Positions 12,758 to 23,249 of a stretch of 64,000 nt of DNA are shown piece after piece (the first letter of the stretch is position 1; every line of letters begins with the position of its first letter). The notes beneath the pieces were generated by a model. The model was not told where the DNA came from. It searched no databases and saw only the letters and a program-made list of their open reading frames with translations. The translations under genes and the position numbers were made by a program. Source of the DNA: Brachypodium distachyon (Eukaryota; Streptophyta; Magnoliopsida; Poales; Poaceae); NCBI RefSeq assembly GCF_000005505.3, contig NC_016131.3, positions 29,627,001 to 29,691,000 of the forward strand. Direction: 5' to 3'.

Positions 12758-13988
12758 CGCCGCCGGCTGGGGCTGGGGGCTGGGGGCCGGGTCGGGGGTC
12801 TGGTGTCCTTGCGCGAATTGAGGGAGCGCGTTGGTCTGGGCTATCTCGCGGTGGAGAGAGAAGCTGTGCCTATAAAACAGTGGGGATGTGGGAAAGGAAA
12901 GGGGACGCGGTGCCTTTGCTTTTAAGGGCTCCTCGCTTGTGTTTCCTGGAGTAATTTGGGTTCCTTCCGGTGTTGATCAATGATCATCGTCGTCCATATG
13001 TGCTGTTCCTTTTCACCTCAAATCTAGCGAATGCGTGTGCATAAACCCATTCGCCGGAGAAAACAGTCCTTTTGTATCTATCCGACAGTTCCGAAATACG
13101 GAGTACTCAACAAATCGGTTCCGATAACGGATCCTAAACCAAATCCACTCCAAATTTAATTAGCGACAATTGCATTTGTCCTCCGTTTCTCTAGACGTGT
13201 TTCATATTTGGCCAAATTATGAGTCATCAGTTTGTTTATTTACGAAAAAATTCTATAACAACTTCGGTGTACTAGTGTTTTCAGTACCAGGATTCCAGGA
13301 ATAACTTGAGACCGAGACTGCCTATTCCAATCGAGATTTACTTTTTTCTTAAAAGGAAGGAGGAGATAACATTCTGAGCACATCCATGTCGTTTTGCGCT
13401 GCATATCTCTTTCACAACCCACTCCCGAATAATCTATTTCTATGGAGCTCGCTGCCATCACACCTAGCATGACAAACCCGGCACACAAATTTGTAACCAC
13501 GGGGCAAAAAACGTGGCATGAAACTACTGCCCGAAACAACTTGAAAACGGGAAATAAACAACAGGTCCATACGTGCACGTGGGGAGAAGGGAGAGAACCC
13601 AACGAGCGAGCACCTGAGCGAGAGAGAGAAAGAGAGAGACCTGTCGCCTGCTGCTTGGCTCCGTTCGTTGGTCGTGGTACAGGTCGAAGGTATGTCGACG
13701 GCAGGGCAAAGAAGGAAGGAAGGACGGCGGCGCCACGCGGCGGCCGACTAGCGCACCGCTTTGTGCGTGCACTGCACTGACGGGTGGGGCACGTTGGTGG
13801 ACGAAACGAAACAGATGACATCGCGGACGTCAAATTTGACGGGACTGGTTTCTGATCCCACGACTGTGACGCGCAACCGACGAGATCTTCTAGTCCAATG
13901 CAAGGCGCCCGCCGTCAGAAAGATACCCGGCCGGCGGGAGAGGCCATGGCCTTGGCCTCTCCGCCAATACCCTTTCCACCGGTTTTAA
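12758..13988. other. Upstream region of the EDR2-like gene
   Basis: This should hold the minus-strand promoter and 5' UTR of the EDR2-like gene. A purine-rich GA tract lies near 13618-13640. No conserved coding frame is seen; the long minus-strand frame at 13240-13833 has no recognised domain. Confidence 0.5.
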
Positions 13989-14428
13989 GAGCATCTCCAG
14001 CCGGTCCCCTTAAAAGCCTGCTAAATGGGTTTGGCGTCGCCGGCGTCTAAAATCCGACCCAGCCGGTATTTTCAATTTGTTTTTTCATCAGCCCCTCCAG
14101 GCCGAACCCAACCCACGGGGGAGCGAGCGGGGGCACCGGCTGGGGCGCAAAACCACGCGGGCCAGCACTGTCAACAGCACAACCCCAAAAACAAACACTA
14201 TTTGCCCGAAATTGCCCCGAATCGCCGACTTCTGCCTCCGAATCGACGACTTCCACCCCAAATCGCCGCCGGAACCACCCCTCTCACCGGCAACTTCCAC
14301 CCCCGAACCTGCAGCCGCATAGATCTTCCTTTACCGCCGCAGTTCCAGTTCCGACGTCCGCCGCCGGCCAGTTCCAGCACCGCGTCGGTGCCCACCCAGC
14401 GGCCACCTCCTCGCTTCTTGCCGTCAAG

Positions 14429-14881
14429 GTGTTCGCTGCCGGGAAGGGGACAGTCGTCGCTGCCGCCGAAAAAACGAGGAAGTCGCCGCTGCCGATGATG
14501 CTGCCTCCGACGGCGAACAGGAGCATTAACTCATCGTCTCGTCGCTTCTTGCCCTCATCGGCGAAGGGAGGATCGAGGAAGGGCCGCCGCAAGAGCAAGG
14601 CCAGGCAAAGGATGGAAGGCTACCGCATGCTGTACGCCGACTACTTTGCCGATGATCCATTGCACAACGATGTGATCTTTCGGCGCCGATTCAGAATGTC
14701 TCGGAAGCTTTCTTTGAAGATCGCCGAGTACCTCCAGGAGTACGACGATTACTTTAAATTGAAGAGGGACGCCGTCGGCACACTCGGTTTCACATCAATT
14801 CAGAAATGCACGGTATCCCTCCGTTTGCTTGCTCCGAGGAAACGTCTAGTTTTTCTTATTTATTTGCTTGAATTTAATTAA
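14429..14881 (+). pseudogene. Truncated Harbinger transposase (HARBI1-like) remnant
   Basis: The frame translates to a basic Ser/Arg-rich leader followed by MLYADYFADDPLHNDVIF, FRRRFRMSRKLSLKI, YDDYFKLKRDAVGTLGF and TSIQKCTVSLRLLA. This is the conserved N-terminal block of plant PIF/Harbinger transposases. After RLLA the homology stops and the frame runs into AT-rich sequence, so the DDE nuclease core is missing. The 5' part (14429-14580) is low-complexity and may be untranslated or decayed. The protein cannot be catalytic. Confidence 0.8.
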
Positions 14882-15115
14882 ATTTGTTTGAAATGTGATT
14901 CAAAACTTATCAAATAATGTACTTGTTTCAATTTGCAATATTTGTAAAATTTGGTTTGGGGAGGCGTTTGGGGACGCCGGCGGCAAACCGGCTCGACCTT
15001 AAAAACAACGGATTTGCTCGTACTCAGTCGACCGAGAATTTATATGTCTCAGTCGATCTGCGATATGAAGTTTATACATATAACGTAACAACTGTTATAG
15101 AATAGCAAGAACTGA

Positions 15116-15190
15116 TTGGTCCCATGGCTAGCGAAAGTCTGTTGGGTTGGGTGCACGAGGTTGCAAGTTCAAGTCCACCGTACACCTTCT
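15116..15190 (+). other. Possible SINE / tRNA-like Pol III box
   Basis: The stretch ends with GGTTGCAAGTTCAAGTCC, which resembles a Pol III B box, and carries TGGCTAGCGAAAGTC about 45 bp before, weakly like an A box. A long T-rich tract follows. It does not fold as a full tRNA. This could be a SINE head, or chance. Confidence 0.25.
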
Positions 15191-15592
15191 TTAAGTTTCT
15201 TTTTTATTCCTTTTGTTTTATCTTTCTTCTTTATTATTTCTTTTTCTTATTTATACTTTGTTTTTTTGTTTCTTTATTTTTCTTGTTTTTATTGTCCCTT
15301 GTTTTTATATACAGCTATAATTTTAAAAATACACTTTTGTTTTCTTTTTCCTCTTTTGCTGCACTTTATTTTAAAAAAAATTGTCACGCGTGATTTTTCT
15401 TTGTTTTCATTATGCAAAAAATGGGATATGTATTTGAAACAGATGTCCAAGTTATCACGTCTATCATAATCAATATAGAAATCGATCGAGTCATCTGTTC
15501 CTTTACCCCAAGAAAAATTATTTCTATTTTCTATATCCAATCGCGGATCCCAGAATTTCTACTGTTAATTAGATAGGCGGGTAAGCTAATCT

Positions 15593-15945
15593 AGTTTCAC
15601 GTGCAATTAGAATCACGCATAAAAAATTCACTTCCTATTTTTAGAATCGCGCATAAATTTCACGTGCAATTTTTAGAATTGCGCACAAATTTGGCGGGTG
15701 ATTTTTCGACGCACAAAATTTCACGTGCAATTAGAATCGCGGACAAAATTTCACGTCTAATTTTTAGAATTGCGCACAAAATTTCGCATGCAATTTTTCG
15801 AAGCACGGACAAAATTTCACGTGCAATTAGAATTGTGCATAATATTTCAGTTGCAATCTTTAGAATCAAGCATAATATTTCACGTGCAATTTTTATAATT
15901 GTGCACAAAATTTCAAGTGCAATTTTTAAAATTGGGTAATCTAAA
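15593..15945. repeat. Degenerate tandem repeat with CACGTG cores
   Basis: Roughly ten imperfect copies of a short unit built from TTTCACGTGCAATT, alternating with TTTAGAATTGCGCACAAA. Copies differ by small indels, giving a spacing of about 30-65 bp. Several keep an exact CACGTG. The array lies inside the nested portion of the Harbinger element. Confidence 0.7.
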
Positions 15946-16182
15946 ACCTGGTGTCATTAATGGTTTCAACAAGAAAACCACAAAAAAAAACAATCACAAT
16001 ACCCATCCATGCATGCATGTACCGATCAACAAAGTGGCTGGGTTAAGCCCGTCGGCTAAGAATTTCTCAGTCGACTGAGCCTAAGACAGTCTCTAAAAAC
16101 AAATTCTAGCTGACACCCTCATAAGGTGAAAAAAAGTGGCAGGCCTGACGTCAAATGAGGGACGCGGCCGGAGATGCTATAA

Positions 16183-17473
16183 GGAAAAAAAAAACCGATC
16201 TCAAGCAGGGACGGCGCAAGTCTGCTGCCCCCACCATCCCCGAGGGCCAGCCAATAGAGACTGAGCGAAGGCACGCGGCAGACGGGAAGCATCTCGCAAA
16301 ACTTGTGTTGAATTCCGAATTTCTGGTCGTTCGGGTGCGACTGCAAGCAGCCTACTCCGCAGCTGCTAGAGGAGATCGCATGCAACCCCGAGGTGTCACT
16401 GCTACGAGTGTGTGTGTGCGCGCGCGCGCGCGCGCATCTTCACTGTTATACACGATTGCAGGTAGTACGTGTTTATGTTAAAAGCGCACCCTGATTCCAA
16501 ATGGCCGGGCTCGCGCTAGCTATACCTGATGATCGAGCTGCGAAACATGATTGGCTAATCCACCGTGCATATACTAATTTACACATGTCCACATGTCAGC
16601 AGTGAAGGTGAGCACATGGGTGGGCATCAAATATTCGGGTTCATGATGCATGGAACAGCGCGGCACGAGCAGGCAGAGTTTTAATGAGAAAATCCGATCG
16701 TTGGGACGCTGGTGCCCTAATAGCATCAGTGTCAGTTGCGGCGGCTGATTGTGCTTTGACCCGTACACCGGATTCCTTTAAGCCCAATCATTCGACGCAG
16801 TCACACAGAGCCAAAGTGGGAACCAGTGCACAATCACCGGGCTGTTACCTGGCGCCAGCCAAGCCAAGCCAACGCAGCTAATCATTTTCTCGGCAAAAAT
16901 AAAATAAGCGATAACAACAAGATGCAGTTCTGGATTAGTTAGCATGCGAACAAAATCTAGCCGCTGCTCACTGCTCTCCTGGGCGGATGCTTTTGTTTTG
17001 TCCGCAAGTCGAAAAGCAGCGCGGAAGAGGAGATAACAAGGAAGAAAAGCTGCAAGATGAGTTAGATTAGTGTGATCAATTCGAATGTGCTTGAAGTTTT
17101 GTCCTACGAAGCAAAGGGAAGCGAAGGAGTGTGGGATGAACAAGTGAAGTTTCCAAGCCGTAGTTGTGAAGATTGTTGCATCGTGAAGAGACCGTAAAGA
17201 AATCTCGGCTGTCTGCATCTGATATGCGTGTTTGTTAAAAGGGGGAACACCGGAACAAAGTTTGGAGCCCAGTTTTTTTATATTTTTTTGAGCGAAAGAG
17301 TTTGGAGCCCAGGTGGCCTCCATCTCGAACTCTTGCTTTAGTAAAGGAGAAAAACAGGGCCGAAAAGTAGCCCGGGCCTATTTTTTGGGGTCGGCCTAGT
17401 GACCCAGTGCGTATTCCCGACCCATTCGTATCTCTAATGGGCCCTCGTTTCTATCAGGCTTCCCCTGCCCGCG
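16183..17473. other. Intergenic sequence between two transposons
   Basis: No conserved coding frame. It includes an alternating TG/CG microsatellite at about 16411-16436. The minus-strand frame 16778-17323 has no recognised domain. Confidence 0.5.
16411..16436. repeat. (TG)n(CG)n microsatellite
   Basis: A run of GTGTGTGTG passes directly into about nine CG/GC dinucleotides. Alternating purine-pyrimidine sequence of this kind can adopt Z-DNA. Confidence 0.85.
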
Positions 17474-17482
17474 TTAAAGCAA

Positions 17483-18614
17483 GAGAGAAGTCCATATTCC
17501 CTCAAACGTCTTGCGGGACGCATAACCCCATAAGTCTAAAATCGTTTATTTTACATCCTGAAATCTCTAAGACCTGAAATCATTAGAGCTGACCTGTCAC
17601 ATTTGAAGCGGTTTAGAGCTCACCACCTGTCGTGTGGGCCCCGCGGACTTTTGCCTCTGTTCCACTGATAGCGGGCTCCACAGAAACTGCTCACCACATC
17701 ATCTCCCATTCTCTTCATCTCTCCCCCGAACTCTTTCCCTCTCTGTCTTTTCTCTTTTCTCCTCTTCCCCATCAAAAACCTCCTCTCTGTCCAATTCTGG
17801 CAAGTCCTCATGGGCTCCCCAACAGCTCCTTTGCCCTGACGCCCGAGCATCCTGACCCGCGGAACCCCTCTGCAGCCCCTGCTCTCTCGCCTGGACACCG
17901 AGCGCGCATGAGCTGCCGCACTCGCGGTCTTCTTCTCTAGTGCCGGCGGAGCGCCGCCGCCTCCGCGCTCTTCCCTCCGAGCCCTCCCACACCTCGCCGC
18001 TACCTCCAGAAGGTGCGCCAGGACCCCGTGAGTCTCCCTTCGCCCTCGCCCGAGCCTGCGCCTGCCCGAATCGCCCCCACGTCGGCGGTCCTCACCGCCG
18101 CTGCAAGCTCCTCGACGCCCTGCCTCCTCCGCCCACCCCTCGTCAAGCCGTTGCCGCCGTCGGACTCACCGTGACGGCGCGCACGCGTTGAGGTCCACGG
18201 TTCGCCTCACCGTTCCCCGGAGGGCCGGATCGGTCCCCATCTTCCCCAACGCCGGCGCCGTCTCCACCACCGCCGCGCTGCACCGCCTCACCACTGCTTC
18301 GCCGTCGACCTGCATCTAGTGCATCTAGTTCACCATCAGCCTCTCCTCATCCCCGCGTAGCCGCCAATCTCCCTTGCCGCCGACGAGATTCCCCCGGCGA
18401 GCTGCTCGCCAGCGCCACGTCATCGGTAAAAAAAAAATCGATCAGTCCTAATCATCCTCTAAACCGTTTCAAATGTGCCAGATCAGCTCTAATACCGCCG
18501 TGTGGTGTGATTTATCTGGTATTAAAGATTTTAGGTGTAAATTAGACGGTTTTGAACTTCAGTGGGTTATGCGTTCGGCAACGTATATTTGAGGGTGAAA
18601 TATGGACTTCTTTC
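17483..18614. mobile_element. Pack-MULE-like Mutator element, 1132 bp
   Basis: Ends GAGAGAAGTCC (17483) and GGACTTCTTTC (ending 18614) are inverted. The inverted similarity continues inward through ACGCATAACCC and ATCAGAGCTAA-like blocks for about 130 bp on each side (left about 17483-17625, right about 18450-18614). The 9-bp flanks TTAAAGCAA (17474-17482) and CTAAAGCAA (18615-18623) differ at one base, fitting a Mutator target duplication. The interior (about 17630-18430) is GC-rich, with a pyrimidine-rich 5'UTR-like stretch and coding-like composition, but carries no MULE transposase. This is the layout of a Pack-MULE carrying captured gene sequence; I do not recognise the source gene. Confidence 0.75.
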
Positions 18615-18623
18615 CTAAAGCAA

Positions 18624-21600
18624 ATTGACTGCCCATATGAACCCAAAAGTCTAAATCGGACAAATGTTAAGGGGACAAACCTGGGCTTGCACGGTTCCCC
18701 TCAAAACCAAACAAAATGGGCTTTGGCTTTCATGGAAAGTTTCAAACAGAATTCTCGACCGAATAAGGCGGGAGACTGCGCAAGTGCAAGCCTACCTGAT
18801 CATGTTTTTTTTCCTATAAATGTCTAAAGAAAAGAGTCTGCTCCTTCAAAAAAGACTGATCGAGTCTGATTCATTCAAGTACAGCTAACTAAAAAGCACT
18901 TGCCCAATCGCTCCGGCATCAGGGACGCATCCACTTTTCTCTCCCTGTTAGGAGCAACTGAAAGGACACGAGACTGACAATTCGCAAATGTTTACGTCAA
19001 GAATTAGCATCCTCATCGATCAATAATTCACACCTCGCTGCACCGCATGCTTCGCCGTTGCCCGACTGTAGCTCTGCCGATTCCACATGGCGATTGGCGT
19101 CCATATCCAGGTATGGCTGCATCGGAGGATTCGGGGGAGTTGCCATGTTCCTTTCCCTTGCACACACCAGTGACTTGCTACCAGAACGTATATACACGCC
19201 TGTGAGTTGTCTTTTTCCTTTATACCGATGTACGACCTTCCGTCGGTCCGCATGATCCTGCCATTCAGAATACCTCCCAGTACAGTCGCTAAACCAGCTG
19301 TGTTTTGGCACATTTTTGGCTAAAAACACGAATATTTTTCATTCAGGCTGGTTTTGTAATCAGAGATTCTGTCGCCACTTGAAGTACTAGTATGTGAGAT
19401 GTGACGAGATCATGACGGATGCTGTTTGTTATGGGTAATCGGGAGGTGGCTGTCAGTACCGGTGATTTGGATGGCAATATATATGTTCCCAGGACCAGGG
19501 CGTCCAAATCGCATGACCTTATACGACAGGATTCTAGTTAGTTGGTCAGTGGATACATCACCGTGCATGCCATGGCGTCGGCGTCAAAAAAAATAAAAAA
19601 AATTCTCCTGTCTATAAGAACATTCAGTAATTTGAAGTTTCAAAAAAAAAATGAAGCAAATTTTAGGCACCAATTATGAAACTAACTTGAGGAAACATGT
19701 TCTGATATCCTTTTCATGTAAACTAATACTCCACATATAGATTTGTGCACTTGGACCAAAACAACTCTCGTTTTCAGTGCCTGACCAATCATATTGAGTT
19801 AATAATAAATGCATGTGACTGGTTATTGGCCGGATGCGCGTAACAGGAAAAAATGAGATGTATTATGAAACAAATGAAAAAAATCTATAGGTATCATGGA
19901 ATAGAAGGAGTACCAACTAACATAAACGAACAACCAAGTGCAGCGCTGGTTACACACACTACAGTAGCAAAAAACTGAAAGCAAGTGCAGCGTGATAGCT
20001 GAACGGAATTCAGTAGGCTAAACATCAACACAACGTCTCGTCGTGTCTCGTGGGGATCGAGGTAGCCAACATCCGTTCACTCCTTGGGCCCATGTCCCAT
20101 GCATGAAACGGACCCCACCAGATAAAAGTCCTGAAACGGTGCGGGGCCCACCTGATCATCGGCTCTGAGCGGGACGTCCTTCATTTGCGATCCAAGTTCA
20201 CTCCAGATTTCGGATTTTCAGGCGAGGCTTTTCGATTAAAAAAAAGGGTCAGATTTTCATCGTGACATACAGAGTTCACAGGATTTTTGCGTTCAAAGAA
20301 ATCATGGGATTCACCCAAATCTATGGCACTCTCAACACCTAAATCTACGGTTCCAGTACTTTACTTGGTGCTAAGCTAAGCTGGCCATTGCATCTTGTCC
20401 CCATCTAGTCACTGCGCCGGGACGTGCGGCGCATGTGGATCCCTTTTGCTTCCCGGATTGAGGTAGCCCATGTGTGGTCCGCAGCTTGATCTTTCTTTAC
20501 CTTTTGTTTCCATGTTAAACAATGACAGTGTTAGACTCTGCATGCATAATCATTTGCTCCAACGGCATGTTCAAATTTTTGGCGGCATGCATGTTTCGAC
20601 TGCCGGCGAAGGGCATGGACTGTAATCTTGTCATTTGTTTTCCATTCCTTTTATTCAAGTCACACGTGATAGGTTTTGGTCCCACAAGGCACCAAATGTA
20701 AAATGTAAATAGTATGTGATTAAAAAGAGGTAGTAAAAAAGAAGAACAAGTATAAGCAAAAGTATAAGGTGGGTGTAGATTGGTCAACTTGTCGAAACCG
20801 TCCATCTCTTTTCTTTTTTATTGCGGGATCCATCTCTAAACAGAGAAAGCTTTGTTCTTCCGTCGATCAGAGGTAATCTGGGCTATTTCTTCCTGTTGTC
20901 TTCTCAACAAACCACCACACAATTCCCATTGTATACCTCTCATTAGTCTTATTTGCGAGTTGATGATGAATAACCTTTTAGAGCTGATCATTCACACGGT
21001 TTCCTTTTCCTTGTCTCGCCTTTTGAAGCAAAGATTGCTTCAGCAGTTCTCCGGTGGGAGGCGCATGATTACCTTGGGGGTTACTACATATATACGCGTA
21101 CACAAGTGAAAAGCAAATTAACTGTTTCTATGATCAATCTCAAATTGTGATTTTAATACTGGTTCCTGGATGCTACAATGCAGGCTTAACTTGACCGGTA
21201 ATTGTTCCGTCAGGCACTGCCGTAAAATAGACAGCTTTTAAGAATTTTTTTTGAAATAAAAAGGATGTGTCATTGCCTTGTCATTTCATGGGATGAACAC
21301 CTGCCCGGGCACCGCTTGAGCCCTGGCCACTGAATGCCAAGTACAGACCGGGCCCGAACAGTGGTTCGTGTCAACTTTGCTCTACGACAAGCACGAACGA
21401 GGTGACGGAATCACGGGGAAACATGCATACACCTATCATCCACCTAGACGCTTCCGAGGTATAATTCAAATATTTTCACGGTGAAATTTACATGGGTTTC
21501 TTGTGGGACTTTTTTTACCATCCACACGACCGTAAGTTGAAGCTATGTGCTGTGGTGCAGTCTTGTAAGCAACCAACTAATAAACCGTGTTTTAGCATCA

Positions 21601-23249
21601 ACCACCGGCCGGCAGTTTTCTACTCGTAGTACTACTAGAATACATGAGCAAGTCAACCACAGTAGCTAGCCTAAACAAGAGCTTTTATTAACATGCAAGG
21701 AATGAAGGAATGGTCGCTTTTTTGTGACCTCATTGCACGCCTAATCGTTTACTACTAACTTTGAAATTAGCCATGCTCTGAGGTCCCGAGTCCTGACTTT
21801 GCCAACCCCAAACACGGAGTACTTTAAACTCGGGATCGGCTGTTGTTCATCAACCGTACGTTCGTCCATCCAACCCTGCCACTAAGCCCCAACCAACTTC
21901 CATTGAAGCGCTTGGCTGCACCTGCACCAATATGGCAGCAACCACACTTGCCTTTAAAAGCCAACACGTACTATATACGCCATAGCAGTACTGTCAGTAT
22001 AAGTAGACTCAATAGCAGTACGGGAAATTCAGAACGGAACCGAAGCTCCTTATTCTCCGTTGCGTGCACGTCATTCCTCGTCTCCCATTCACGTTTTTTT
22101 ATCACTGGCATATGTAGCAGCGTACTGACAACAGAAGCGTTGCACTACAGAGAGAGAGAGAGAGTTCTAAGAAAAAGCATCCTACGCCGAGATGGGTTGG
22201 CACCCGAGTTAACGCAAGGCAGTGTCGCGTGACAGTACAAGCGTACTCACCACAGATGGATGGTCACTGCTCACCGGGTGTTGCGAAACGAACGGAAAGG
22301 ATTAATTGCAGTGGAGCTGGCTGACGCAGCAAACAACAAGAAAGACAACCTCGGATTCCACTGACAGCACGAGTGACCGGACGCCAATCCATTGACCTGA
22401 AACTGATCGTACTAGAAGTGAAAAACGGGCGACCTCGCCCAAGTTCACCGCATCGGTTCTTGCCTCGCCCGGATCGAATCAATCCGGCTCGAGAAAACCC
22501 CCAGCGGCCCAGTTAATTCCAACCTGGAGCCAACACTGCCGTGTTGATTGCCGCTGCTTGACCCAAAATACCAACGGAGAAAGGCCCCGAAAGAAACAAA
22601 ACCCAGCTCCGCGTGCGCGGGGCGAGCCGGTTCCAGGGCGAGCCGCGCCCGCACCCCGCTGACCGCTGCCGCTTTGCTTCGGGCGCCCCCGTGGGTGGCG
22701 AACCCCAGGTTTTCCTTTTCCTACGGCTTTCTTTCCACCCCTACGGCACCCAACAACAACAAACCAAGGCAAGGCCGCCGCCGAGCCGAGGGAGGCGCCG
22801 GAGGGAGCGCGTGGCCTTTCCTTCCATCCGTCCTTCCTCTTCCCATCGAAAAAAAAACTCCCCTTCCTTTTCCGCCTCTCCCTTTCTCGTTCCCCCTTTC
22901 CAACCTAAACCTCAGCCCCCCCCCCCCCCCTCTTCTTCCTTCCCCGCTGTTCCCAGCGCCCGTCACCTACCTGGACGGGTGGGCGTCCGCGTCTCCGTCT
23001 CCCTCGCTCGCCCTTTTCCTCGTCGGATAAGTAAGCAGGAGCAGCAGCTTGGAAGAGACCGGCAGACTCCGTCCGAAGCCTCCCCCCGTACGGCACTATC
23101 TCGCTCCCGGGTGGATTCCTCTGAAGATTGGTGGGGTTTGGGGATTACGGAGCTCCTAGTCCTGGGCGAAAGCTTTCGAGTGTTTTTTGGTGCGTTTTGG
23201 AGGGCGGATTTTCGCGGGTCGGAGGGGTGTGCGGGGGAGGGTTTGGGGG
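18624..23249. other. Intergenic region and EXO70G upstream sequence
   Basis: About 18.6-22.4 kb shows no recognised gene. Short frames such as 18552-18827 and 21843-22232 have no identifiable domain. The last several hundred bases (about 22500-23249) are GC-rich with C- and CT-rich tracts and are likely the promoter and 5' UTR of EXO70G. Confidence 0.5.
22148..22164. repeat. (GA)n microsatellite
   Basis: Eight uninterrupted AG repeats. Simple sequence, no other function seen. Confidence 0.85.

Larger units (their letters stand above)
15021..16084. repeat. Inverted repeat built on palindrome CTCAGTCGACTGAG, probably a nested element
   Basis: Near 15021-15040 the sequence TACTCAGTCGACCGAGAATT faces TTTCTCAGTCGACTGAGCCT near 16064-16083. 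The pair brackets about 1.06 kb inside the Harbinger element. The right copy contains a perfect 14-bp palindrome. The interior has a T-rich tract and a CACGTG-bearing tandem repeat. I infer a nested transposon, but a target duplication could not be assigned. Confidence 0.45.
13989..16178 (+). mobile_element. PIF/Harbinger transposon, internally rearranged
   Basis: Left end GAGCATCTCCAGCCGG at 13989; right end matches its reverse complement (GGCCGGAGATGCT ending about 16178). A TAA triplet flanks each end (13986-13988 and 16180-16182), the usual target duplication for PIF/Harbinger. Inside is a recognisable N-terminal transposase segment (14429-14835). A second, subterminal-like block near 14950-15000 (GGGGACGCCGGCGGCAAACC) resembles the inverted left subterminal region around 14030, suggesting that later sequence was inserted or rearranged into the right half. 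Confidence 0.75.

Noticed and set aside
13240..13833. Minus-strand frame upstream of the EDR2-like gene
   Set aside because: No domain, mixed low-complexity sequence, and no splice or promoter support.
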